Shown here: positions 45,811-56,516 of the stretch, one piece after another
Numbering within the stretch: the stretch's first letter is position 1
How the letters are laid out: each line of letters starts with the position of its first letter
Assembly (NCBI GenBank): GCA_023846275.1
Contig: CM043869.1
Coordinates: forward strand, 16,711,501 to 16,775,500
Length of the DNA stretch: 64,000 nt
Direction of reading: 5' to 3'
Origin: Vanilla planifolia
Lineage: Eukaryota; Streptophyta; Magnoliopsida; Asparagales; Orchidaceae
Translations under genes and position numbers: made by a program
Notes under the pieces: model-generated
Databases searched by the model: none
What the model was told of the DNA's origin: nothing
The model's input: only the letters and a program-made list of their open reading frames with translations

Positions 45811-46960
45811 ATGCTAAGCTCGAGGGAAAGAGAGGTTCACATTATGTCTATAATCAATGTGGGGACCCCACTTATCTTTGAATTACCACAATAATAAATC
45901 TTCAATAACCTACAAATTGTGGAGAAAATTCTTATTCTCATCCTTAAGCTCATGAAGGGTATTCCCTCTCATTATTCTTTGTTGCAATAATAGAAGAAAA
46001 TCATATTATGATCCCCTAATGTTTACCAATTTTTCTTCATAAACTTCCACCATCAATCCTCGTTTCTTGTCATGGCATGATAATGTGATACTAATAGATG
46101 AGCTCTAGCATGCCCTTGTGTTTGTCCTCACTAATCCCATGAACAAACTCCTTGATTTGTAGTCTTTTTTATTATAATTTGTAGTTGCTAGGGAAGCTTG
46201 GTGATTGATCCAAATTCCTTCTTACTCTAATTATGTAGAGCCTTGAGCACTCTACTAAATTTAGTATATGTAATATTGGTGAGGTTTTCTTTAGCATTAT
46301 GCATCCAAACCTATGTGATAATTATATTTTACTCTAAGTAATGCACACGATAGTTTTCAAACCTTATTCTTTTTCCAAGCATACAATGCAATAATTATTG
46401 AAATTGAATTAAGAAAGGTCATGGTTTAAGCCATGAATGTTAAATAGCATCATATCTAGCCTTTCAAATATATGTGCATCCCCCCTCTATTATTGCACCA
46501 TGGGTAAGTTTTCCCAATAAAGCCTATGTTACATAGATCATTTGTACTTATGCAATGCTAAATTCTTCTTCAACTATCATAAATTTAAATCTTTTCCCTC
46601 CCTTTCTTTGAGACATCATGATATTAAAATCGACAGCCAACATCAAAGGAAAGTTGTAAGAAGCAATAATTCTAATCTTGTTCCACACTTCCTTTCTAAC
46701 AATATAGTCCTTTGATGCATAATTGAAACAAAATGATGAGTGTCCTTCCTTATTTATGTGAAGTGTTACAATCTGCTTCAACTGCCCAATGACTTGCACA
46801 TTATTGAAGTTGAGCCACAACAGCCCCCCACCTTACACCCCAACAAATGGTCAATACATCTTTTTAAAATGCACTAACTATTGTTTCTAATAAAGCAACA
46901 ACAAAAATATGATAATATCTCACAATATTGTAGATAAGTTTTAGAAGGATAACTCAACCC
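45780..46960 (-). pseudogene. LINE endonuclease remnant, minus strand
   Basis: The minus-strand frame 46548-46820 (91 codons) reads FCFNYASKDYIVRKEVWNKI, the V-Y-A-S-x-x-x-x-x-R-x-x-L-W block of plant LINE endonucleases, then LMLAVDFNIMMSQRKGGKRF, matching G-D-F-N-x-I-x-x-x-x-E-K-x-G-G. Upstream, near 46900-46950, ETIVSAF fits the L-x-E-T-K-V segment. Downstream, near 46440-46510, TYPWCNNRGG-like and RLDMML-like pieces in shifted frames match the F-T-W-x-N-x-x-G and R-L-D-R motifs. The enzyme nicks target DNA to prime LINE insertion. The catalytic GDFN has become VDFN. Lower coordinates may hold further decayed linker sequence. Confidence 0.75.
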
Positions 46961-48188
46961 TAATATTCCAAGAGATATTATTTAGCAACATATAGATAAC
47001 TAGGCAAATCATGCATTTAAAGTTGTTAAAGAGAAACCACTGAACTCTCAAAAACTTGCATTATTTTATCTAAGCTAATGAAAAATATTGTTCCTTGAGA
47101 GTTGCACATTTATATGAAAATATTTGCCTTGAGAGCTCCAAATGCTATATGAAAATTATTTTTTGGTCTATCACTAGCCTCCATATCTTTTGCCAATTTT
47201 ATTATCTAACAATATAAAATAAAAGTGTCATCAAATATTATAAAAGACTTTGCAACATCTATAGAGGTTTTGGTAAAGTCAATGTTGGCCAATAAAGGCT
47301 TGACAATGTTAAAGGCAGTCAATGGAAGTAGAACAATGCCTTTAATGTGAAATTTTGAGATTGAAAAAAAGAGTTTGAACAACATTTTATAAAGGTACTA
47401 TTTTCTAGTGTGTTTTATATGAAAAGGTTATAAAAGTTTTGTGATAACTTTTGATGTTTTTGATGTTGAACAAGGGAAAGAATTTTTTAAAACCTTTGCC
47501 TAATAGAGAAATGTCAAGGATGACTAATAGAGGATTAACTATGTTTGAAGACTAAGAGAGCATTTTTGATGTTTGCAAAATTATGTACTGTTCCATCATT
47601 TGATTATTACAAAGCTTTACACTTGTTTTGTTTAGACTTTCAAGAGCAAATAGACCATTAAATAGGATTTCTAAGGTATTGTGCATAAATTTTATGAATT
47701 GAAACTTTGATATTTCAAAAAATCATGCCAATTTCTCTAAATTGAACATTTATTCAAATGAGTAATGGAAGCAAGGAATCCTAAGAAGTTCCAAACAGAG
47801 AATCTCAAGAATAAAATAAAATAGTTCATGAAATTTAAGTAATCCAAAAAGTGATTTTTGAGCTATTTAAATAATATTTTATTCCATAACTTAGTGCTAA
47901 GATGCTTTACATTATATAATGTAACAATATCATTGAACATATGACCTTTTTTATATTATGTGTATTTTATAAGAATAGGTTTATATTTCATTTTAGGTTA
48001 TATTTTTTCTTGAACATATTTTTGTTTTGTATTTTATTTCATGTTGACTTGATAATTTTTGATGTTATATGCATATTGTATTAGACATCAACTATATTGA
48101 AGTCATGCACAAATCCATAAAATGTTTTTATATGTTTGCATGCAATTGAGAGATATTGAAGACCATGAAAATATCATATTTGATTAAC

Positions 48189-48191
<3 letters not shown>
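46961..48191. other. Unassigned AT-rich stretch
   Basis: No recognisable coding remnant. It could hold the older 5' part of the minus-strand LINE (ORF1) but nothing confirms it. Confidence 0.3.

Positions 48192-48273
<82 letters not shown>
48192..48273. repeat. (TA)41 microsatellite
   Basis: An uninterrupted 82-bp TA repeat. Length and purity suggest it is highly mutable, and the assembly length may differ between individuals. Confidence 0.95.
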
Positions 48274-48276
<3 letters not shown>

Positions 48277-48711
48277 AGAATACAACTAATAAGATAAACT
48301 TTAATAAAATTTGAAGAGATCTTTTTTCAATTAGTTATTTGGTATTTACAAAAAGTTCCCTTTAAGTCCTATATCATCCAAAGAAAGATTAGTGTCAAGG
48401 ATTAAAAATGACTAATGCAAAAGGTTAAAATTTTTATCATTTAAAATTATCTTATTAGTTAAATAAAGACATCGATCTTCCTTATTCTACAATAATCCCT
48501 CTTTAAAACTAAGTGTAGTTTGTTTTGAAATCACAAACTTATGTTTTAATGAGTGTTATTGAGCTTTATGCCACTTAGCTTAATGAAGATTTTTTTATAA
48601 AACTTAAAAAGTAATCTTAATCTTCTAAAGTTATGAGGGAGTATATTCTTTAAAAGCAAAAGTCTTATCCAAAAACACAAAAGTCAAACAAACTATTTAT
48701 ATCAATTATCA

Positions 48712-49260
48712 ACAAAAATGACAATCAAATTTGTCTAGATATGATAATGTAATGCTTTTTGCAATACTTGATATAGAACACCATCTAAGAGAGAGTATAT
48801 CTTAATAACTATTAAAAAAGAGATATCATGTTTATATAATTATTATTAAAAATTAAATTGATTAATAAAAATATATTTAAAATATAAATTAATTTTTTAT
48901 TTTCTTTATAAATATCTTATTAATAAATATTTAATAAAATAAACAATTATATTATTTTTTATGATTAATGAACTAAAATAAAAAATCACTTGTCGAAAAT
49001 TCTTTTTTTTGATAAAAGATATCTTTGAATATAGAATAGATTCATATTATTCCATTAGTGTATATCATTTGTTTTTTCTTTTAAAAATAAGAAAAAAAGA
49101 GTCATACAAAAAGATCATAAATCAATCATTTATTTAAAAAGTATATCTCTCAAAAAATATTAAAAAAATTTGTAAAAAAAAAATAAAAGTTGTTTGTTGA
49201 CTTGTTATCACAATAATGGTGACTAATAAGTCTGACAATTAAGCACATGGTTACCTCATC
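48712..49260. repeat. First copy of a 549-bp tandem duplication
   Basis: It begins ACAAAAATGACAATCAAA and matches the next 540 bp in order: GATGTAATGCTTT-type, CACCTAAGA, AATTATTATTAAA, AAAATAAAAAATCAC, TTGAATATA and GTTGACTT. It ends GGTTACCTCATCAC. Compared with the second copy, its end has lost CG-rich words, for example GACTTGTTATCACAATAATGG against GACTTCCTAGCGCGGCGGTGG. Confidence 0.85.
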
Positions 49261-49797
49261 ACAAAAATGACAATTAAGCATGTCTATTTATGGTGATGTA
49301 ATGCTTTCTACAATGCTTGATAGAGAATACCACCTAAGAAAAAATAAGTTTTAATAATCATTAAAGAAGAAATATTATGTTAAATATAATTATTATTAAA
49401 TATTAAATTAATTAATAAAAATATATTAAAAATATATATTACAAATTTTATTTTTTACAAATATATTATTAATAAATGTTTAATAAAATTAATAATATAT
49501 TACTTTTATGATTACTGAATTAAAATAAAAAATCACATTGTTGAAATTTTTTTGTTGTAAAAGATATATTTGAATATAAAATGAATTCATATTATTTCAT
49601 CAGTGTATATTATCTGTTTTTTGCCTTTGAAAATACGAAAAAATAAATCAACCGTTCATTTAAAAAATATATCTCCCAAAAATATTAAAAACAATTTTCA
49701 AACAAAGTAAAAGCTGTGCGTTGACTTCCTAGCGCGGCGGTGGCGGCCAATAAATCTGATGTCACATCAGACACGTGGCTACTTCATCACGTGATTC
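49261..49797. repeat. Second copy of the 549-bp tandem duplication
   Basis: It begins ACAAAAATGACAATTAAG and follows the first copy to CTACTTCATCACGTGATT. Its last 80 bp keep CpG-rich sequence that continues without a break into the G-box island. The second copy is therefore probably the parental end. Confidence 0.85.
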
Positions 49798-49990
49798 CTT
49801 CGTATAGTCAACTGATTGCTATTTCTTTATTCATTCCCGCTGATTATTTCGAGAGAGAGTTGCTTGTATTATTTATAGTTCAGATGGTAATAAATAAGCC
49901 CATGGGCTAATGGCCCAATTGAGCTGCTTTATAGATGCGTCACGTGACCTCGTTAGAAGATTTGATTGGTGACCGCTCTTCACAGTCTTT
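49720..49990. promoter_or_regulatory. Promoter-like island with three G-boxes
   Basis: CACGTG occurs at 49772, 49788 and 49941 within 175 bp, the last inside the palindrome GTCACGTGAC. There is also a TTGAC W-box core at 49724, a TGATGTCACATCA near-palindrome at 49759, and a GAGAGAGAG run near 49852. The local GC content is well above the flanks. G-boxes bind plant bZIP and bHLH factors. No coding frame follows on either side within 1 kb, so this may be a stranded promoter, the edge of a non-autonomous element, or an enhancer. Function is inferred only from motif density. Confidence 0.45.
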
Positions 49991-50930
49991 TGTTTTGAAA
50001 TTAAATAATTTTTTATGCAACTCAGAAGTCGTCGTCATTGAAATAATGTTGAAAATAAATTATTTAAATAGTATTTTTTTCCAAAGATTATTAAAGCTAT
50101 TTGTTGAGTGTTGAAGTATTACGTAATTTGAACGACAGACGTCTCTTATCTTTAGAAATAAAAAGCAACGACTTATCAAATGAAAACCTTGACTCGGGAA
50201 TTTTACAAAATACCTTTAAAAGTTTTGTTTTTATTCATTGATTCTAGGAAGTATTTATTTTAACAAAACTGATTTTTTTTTAATTTTTGCTTTAAAATAT
50301 AAATATATAATTAAATATATACTATTAAGATTTAATGTTACTATGATTTATTAAGATAATCTCATAAGATTATAATGATAAACTTATTATTTAAAAAATA
50401 TATGAAATTCATTACTAAGTTTTAGTGATTAAGAACATATTTTTAAGTTATTTTGAAATTATTCTCAATCCCATATTTTTTTTTCACAAATAGTTAATAA
50501 TTTAAGCCTACATGGTTTAAAAAATGTTGAGCTTAAGTGAAGATAAACTAAAGGTAATGATACAATTGATTGAACTATAACTTAAGTTATAGAAATATAA
50601 ATGGTCAAATGATTTATTAAAATTATCATAATTGTGAACAAGAATTATATATAAATATCATATTGGTAAAGATAGAGATAATATATTCTTTATTATTCTC
50701 ATGAATAAAATAATAGACAAATAAACAAGAAAAAAAGATACACTTTTTTATCAGTATGGAAGTAACATTATTCTTTTAGAAAAAGAATAAATGAATTTAT
50801 AGGTTGAGCTAAGCTTTTAACAAATAAAAGTGTATCACCAATGAATTTAGCCAATATTGGTTGCCAAAATTGAAATTGTTCTTTTAAAGTTAAGTTTAAC
50901 ACAATTAAGGGTTGTTAAAAAAAATTAAAG
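49991..50930. other. AT-rich stretch next to the G-box island
   Basis: No ORF or transcript-like feature was found. Confidence 0.35.
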
Positions 50931-51640
50931 TGTAACATCCTTAATAAGTTTTAATTTTAAAAAATAGCTAAATTCCATGTAACCACCTTATAAAAGACAT
51001 AGCCTATTCTCAAATCACCTCCACAATTATTCATCATCATTATCAACATTATTTGTAAATCTATGCTCAATAATTTAGAATTTATTTGGAATTTCTTTGA
51101 ATTCATTTAAAAAATTATTTTCTCTTTTTCTCAAATTTTCTCACATGATTGGTAGCTTCTCCCTAAAGCCACTACGATACCCTTACATCCTACATTATTC
51201 TCCTTATGGTGTCACCATAATTGTTGAATCCTTGACTATTGCATAGCTTTCGATGTTATGATCATCTCTCTTCAACTTAGCCAAGTAATTTGGTATTAAG
51301 CTTGCAAAGCTTCTTGCAACTATAAAAGATTCCTCGAGGTTTTATCATGAAGGAGAAGACCAATCTCAAACTTCTTCCCAAGCCTCCTCACTAGATTAGA
51401 GAAAACGATATTGTTCCTCTCCTCTTTTCTTCATTTATATCCTCTCCCCCTCTCTTCAAGTTGGTTAAGTAATTTAATTTCAACCTTGAGAAACTCCTTG
51501 TAGTTTATTAAGAGACTTCTCAACTTATATCAAAAAGTAGATGACCAAGCTTAAACTTTCCCAAGTAACCTTACCATATTTGAAGCTGATGATGTTGTTC
51601 CTCTCCCCCTTTCTTCATTTAAATCCTATAGTCCTACCTT
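50931..51640 (+). repeat. Possible gypsy LTR start, with a ~182-bp tandem duplication
   Basis: TGTAACATCC at 50931 is a classic plant LTR beginning, and CTTATAAAAGAC follows at 50988 as a TATA box. At 51270-51450 and 51452-51635 two related segments repeat in tandem, sharing TGTTCCTCTCC, TTCTTCATTTA and CTTCCCAAG-like words. The whole could be the 5' LTR of the gypsy element whose polymerase lies at 54.0 kb. No matching 3' LTR or primer-binding site was found. Confidence 0.4.
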
Positions 51641-54017
51641 TACCAATTGAACCTTCATCAACCTCTCACCTCTAACACTCAAGCAAACCCCATCACTTTG
51701 AGAGTGAGCCATCACCTCTCATGCCACTTTACACTTCATTTTCTTATTCTAATTATTCTTTTTAAAACCAAAGCTTAATTTTGATTAGATTGATCCTTAG
51801 TTGACCAAATTTGAACTTATTAATTAAATTGATCTATGTGGACATAGGATGAGTTCAACCAAGTATTGATATAAGATAAGTTCAACAAAATAGTGCAAGG
51901 AGATTTCATTTGTAAAATATGAGAATTAGTTCTCTTCTTTAACAATATATACTTCAGAGTTAGTAACTTCAAAATCACAAAAGTGTTATCACTTCAGGAT
52001 AGATGTAACATTAAAAAAATTATTTTATAAGTAGTGATATTATGCTAATATAGATGTGAATATGAGTTTTTTTAATAAAATAAGTTATTTTTTGAAATTT
52101 TATTGATAACATATATTATTATTTTAATATTATATTAAGAAGTATGCAATATTGTGAAATGGAATAAGAAATTTGGTTGAATATACTATAAAAAACTTAT
52201 TAAGAGAAATTTGATGATAATTAGTTTATAATTTTAGAGGTTTAGATAATTATTTATGCTTTTTTAAAAAATAGGCACAAATATAAGTTTGTGATTTGTT
52301 AAGAACAAATTGATAAATTTGTAATTTAATTATAAATCTCCTTAAAAAAGATGAGGATAAATGAATTTTTGTTGAGAGAGACAATTTGCTGAGTTAGATT
52401 GAAAAGAAAAGGAAAAGACAATGAGAAGAAGAGAGAAAAAAAGATAATGAGTAAAAAAGGAGTTGAGATTATTAAAGTAAAAAAACTCAACTTCTAAAAA
52501 TAAGCAGAAAAGTTGGACTATGATTGTTGAAGATTTGTTAAAATTAGATGACAAGAGAAAGAAGTTATTGTAACAAAGGAAACTAGAAAGAGAGTTGTTA
52601 CTACAAAATAGAATTTGAGGTAAGAGATGAAACTTTGATTTTTTTGATGAATTAAAATAATTTTAATATAATATTTAGAAGGTTTTAGCTTATTATAAAC
52701 ATTAGAATTGTGATTTTATTATTTTAAACAACTTTGGATTGGATTAGAATGAAGATTGACTAAGTTATATGAGTTTTGTTCCCATCTAAAAAGAAAATGT
52801 ACTATGCATTAGACTTAAAGTACAATACGTTAAGGGTTAAGTCAGTTTAAAGAAGAAATGTAATGTATGATCTATTAGATTGATCTATACTGCTTTGAAC
52901 TAAACATGCTGTGTATTAGCTTCAACATAAAACTCGTTAACTTGTATCTTGATGAGAACAAAGGTTGTGTACTATTTTATTTAGAGAGTATAATGTAGCT
53001 AAACTATGTGTACCATATAATGGGATCAGTAGAATAAGTTGAGTATACTAAAGGTTAAGGTAGTATTATTAAGAATATAGTGTAGTCTAGGTAAAGTATA
53101 TTACATTAAGTTGATGATCAATTAAGAAAAGTATTTTTTAGATGATGATAAAATTGATTTATATTTGACATATCATATGTTGGTTATAATGTATTGTATG
53201 ATATTAACAAAGAAAGCAACATTTAATACATTGAATATTATCTTTTGTATATTGGTATTATATCAAGCTTGAAAATTAGAAATTCTTATTTTACACAATA
53301 ATCATATGTGAGTAATATATGTATTGAGAAAATTCAATCAGTAATTCAGGTATATGTATTACATTTGTAGGAAGCTAAAAAAAATATTTTAAAAATAAGA
53401 ATTTCATCTCAAATTTAGGTAGGTAAATCTAATAACTATGATATAAATATAATAATAAATTAATTTATGATATATTTCATACTCAAGGTAATCTCACAAG
53501 TTAATTGGTTTTTATTTATGCAATACATAACATGATTATCTTAGAAATCATTGATATTTTATTTATATGTAGTTTAACATGTCATCATGATATTTACACA
53601 ATTTGATTTATATAAAAAATAAATATGCATATATGAAATTATGTATATAAAAAGGGAATTTGGTCATATATGTTAAAAATAAATAATTTATTCCTTTGAT
53701 TATGATATGACATATATATAAGTTTATAACTTCTAGATTAGAATTATAATAATGAAACAAGATTAGATTTTATTGAGACATTATCCTCAATTTATATGAA
53801 TATTACTAAATAACTACTAGCACTTTATATAGGGTGGCTAAGTATAAGTTTAAAAGTCATACTTAATTCGACATTAGTGTCATGATTATAAAATGCTCTC
53901 GTTAGATATTCATTAGTATTTTTATATAAAATGATTGTGTAGATCTAGAGATCATATTTTATAAATGATTTGGTATTTACACTAATACTTGGGCATGATA
54001 ATGAGATATAGATCTGA
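51641..54017 (+). other. Unreadable interior, possibly gag-protease of the downstream gypsy element
   Basis: A purine-rich, lysine- and glutamate-coding stretch at 52350-52500 and repeated ATACTAAAGG/TAAGG words at 52790-53060 are the only features. No gag motif was recognised. The minus frame at 52342-52554 is a shadow of the purine-rich stretch. Confidence 0.3.
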
Positions 54018-54665
54018 AGGCCATATTTCCATATATAGTTGGATGTTAGCTTTATTATACCTTTAAGAAGCTCAAGAGTAGAGGTCTTAAAGAAAGATAT
54101 GGGTTTTAGGATATGCATTGATCATTATGTAATTAATAAGATGACAATTAAGAATAAGTATCTTAAGTCAAGAATATATATTCTATTTGATTAATTTTAA
54201 AGACCTTCAACCTTTTCAAAGATTGATTTGAAATATGGATATTAGCTAAATATAATTAAAGAAGGTATTCCATATACAATATTTAAAAAATGATATGATC
54301 AATATGAATTTTTGTATAATTCCTTGGATTAAAGAATGCACCAATTGCATTCATAGATTTGATGAATCATGTGCTTAAACAATATTTTAAATAGTTTGTC
54401 AAAATGTTCATAGATAATTTTCTAGTATGTTCAAAATGAATGAAGAGCATGAAAATAATTTATGTATAATAGTTACACAAATGTAAATTTGAGCTCTTTA
54501 GTATGATATTTTTTAGACACGTGGTAAGTGCCGAGAGAGTAATAATAAATCATAAGAAAATTCTCAACAATTATAATTGGTCAAAGCCAACAAATGTGTT
54601 TGAGGTTCACATTTTCTTTTGAGTTGTTGATTACTATAGAAACTTTATAGATGTCAGACCCTTAA
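54018..54665 (+). pseudogene. Gypsy reverse transcriptase remnant
   Basis: In order: HISIYSWMLALLYL (start of the domain, matching I-S-x-x-P-Y-R-M-A-P-x-E-L), then from 54083 VLKKDMGFRICIDHYVINKM and TIKNKYL (V-x-K-K-D-G-x-x-R-x-C-x-D-Y-R-x-L-N), FSKIDLKYGY (F-S-K-I-D-L-R-x-G-Y), YDQYEFL, LKNAPIAFIDLMNHVLKQYF, and FVKMFIDNFLV, where the catalytic F-I-D-D has become FIDN. It ends with RHVVSAERVIINHKK and DYYRNFI. This is the common gypsy layout, closer to chromovirus-type than to the Tat element above. Many stops and the lost aspartate make it inactive. Confidence 0.85.
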
Positions 54666-54792
54666 GACTATTCAACTTCTTGAGGCTAGACATTTGAAGC
54701 CACATCTTCAAGGTAATCTTTCATGCATATAGCTTAAGGTAGTTCTTCCAGCATAATTCATGTCTAACATCTTCAAAATATTGAGATCTACA

Positions 54793-55028
54793 TTACAGTT
54801 ATGATTACTTCTGTTTCATAAGTAGCAACTAAACTCTTATATGATAATCATAACTAATTTTATCATATCATTAATAGTTAATATTTCACATAGTATTTGT
54901 AATTAATTTTGTCACATCAATAATAGTTAAGTTTTTGTCTTATAGTTATAAGTGATTCCACTACACCATATATGGTTGAAGCTCCTACATAATAGTTATA
55001 ACTAATTAAGCCACATTTGTAAGAGGCA
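54793..55028. repeat. Degenerate minisatellite, about five ~50-bp units
   Basis: Units contain ATAGTTATAACTAATTTTGTC, or variants, followed by CACATCAATAATAGTTAA-like sequence. They start near 54793, 54837, 54891, 54940 and 54989. They are moderately diverged. Confidence 0.6.
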
Positions 55029-56267
55029 TGCAAGAACTCTTAACAATTAGAATATTATAATAAAATAGTAAAATGTCATTTATTATGCACAAAAATGAAT
55101 TTAGCATATGTAATTTACTTCAAGAATAAATAGACCTCCAATGGTCAAGTTTAATGGACCATTCTTTAAGATCTCATAACCACTCTCTATTTAATTAACA
55201 ACCTATTGCCAAAGATAGTCTATGAGTGTTGGTTCTCCTCTTTGGGTAGAAAGGCCTTATCTTCTCTATTAACTCAATGAGCTTAAGATGGTTTAATTTA
55301 ATTTTAATGATAACAATCCAATCATGTGAAAACTAATAATCATCTAAGTACTTATGCATAAGGTTATTATATAATTGATCATTTAGAAGATAAATGAATT
55401 AGAACTACATGAAAATCAGTAGAAACAAGCATACTTCACATTTAAAGATAAACATAAACAATAAGAAAAAATAATGTCAAGTTAAGGGTGTGAGTCTATT
55501 AGATATTTGTATGATTGACATGATATAATTGGTTCAAATTGGTTACATAATTTCAAATTATCTTTACATAGTTTTCAAAATTTTAAAAAATATATCCTTA
55601 TATAATTTTTTTAAAACTACATTACATCAAGGTTTTTTCAAAGCTTTACACTAAGTTACACACTCGGTAATTTAGCTAAGTATCATAAAAAATGGAAATT
55701 AACTTGCGAACATATCTTATCAAATGAACCTATCATACAATTTGATTAGTTGTTTGATAGGAGTCTAATAGCCATCAAACACTCTAATGAGAAAGCTCTA
55801 ATTATTTAATTGATGGTCTAATCAAAATTAGATCATTCATTGGCTTAGTTTATGGAATTATCTTATAAGATCAATAAATTTAATTTTTATTGGATGACTA
55901 ATATACTATCTAAAAGGCATCTTATGATCACCTAATAATTAGTTTGATAGTGGTAAATTTATTTAATATAATATCACATTAAAAACTAAGTTCTATAAAA
56001 ACTCATTAAACTATGTGATGGATACTTCAATCATCACTACTAAAAATCAAGTTTTATCAAAAGACAATCATAATATCCAATGATAGTCTAATCATCATGA
56101 ATAATATATCATACTATCTGATAAACTATATACTAAATTGATAGAACTAAAATGAACTATTAGACCGTCCATGTAGTACTCAAGATTGAAGAGAATGAGA
56201 GTTGATAACTAGCAATGTCCCAAAGTGAAATTATTGGATAAGGAATAACTCCATATAGGTTTTTAGT
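55029..56267. other. Unassigned stretch with scattered repeat words
   Basis: At 55720-56170 the words ATTTGATTAG, GATGGTCTAATCA, CCATCAAACA and ATTAGACCGTCC resemble those in the 1.55-kb duplication at 36.5 and 38.1 kb, suggesting a third, more diverged relative. No coding remnant was recognised. Confidence 0.35.
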
Positions 56268-56516
56268 TGAAGAGATAAAATAATAAATAGTCTTACATTA
56301 ATTATATAAGAAAATATCTTGAGATTTATAAATGTAGTCATAATCCTTGAAATGGTGAGATATCTTTTGGAGGCAAACTTGACTTAGACAAACTTTTTGG
56401 TTGAGCATAATAGAGTAATATTGTTATGATTAACTAAGTGGGAGGGGCCTTTGAATAAGAACAAAACTTGATTGGATCAAGATAGTATACTTCACTTAGA
56501 AGGCTAAAGCATTACA
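56268..56516 (+). repeat. Solo LTR (or end) of a Cassandra-like TRIM
   Basis: It shares three landmarks with the other Cassandra-like LTRs at matching spacing: TTATATAAGAAAATATCTTGA at 56302-56322 (against TTATATAAGAGAAGGTCTTGA at 39925), a 5S-like block at 56370-56450 (TTGAGCATAATAGAGTAATA, GATTAACTAAGTGGGAGG), and an end reading TTAGAAGGCTAAAGCATTACA at 56516. The length is about 249 bp. No primer-binding site follows and no second LTR was found nearby, so a solo LTR left by recombination is the simplest reading. Confidence 0.7.

Noticed and set aside
50931..56516. Treating 50931 and 56516 as the two ends of one gypsy element
   Set aside because: The sequence ending at 56516 matches the Cassandra-like LTR family, not the 50931 segment, so they are not a pair.
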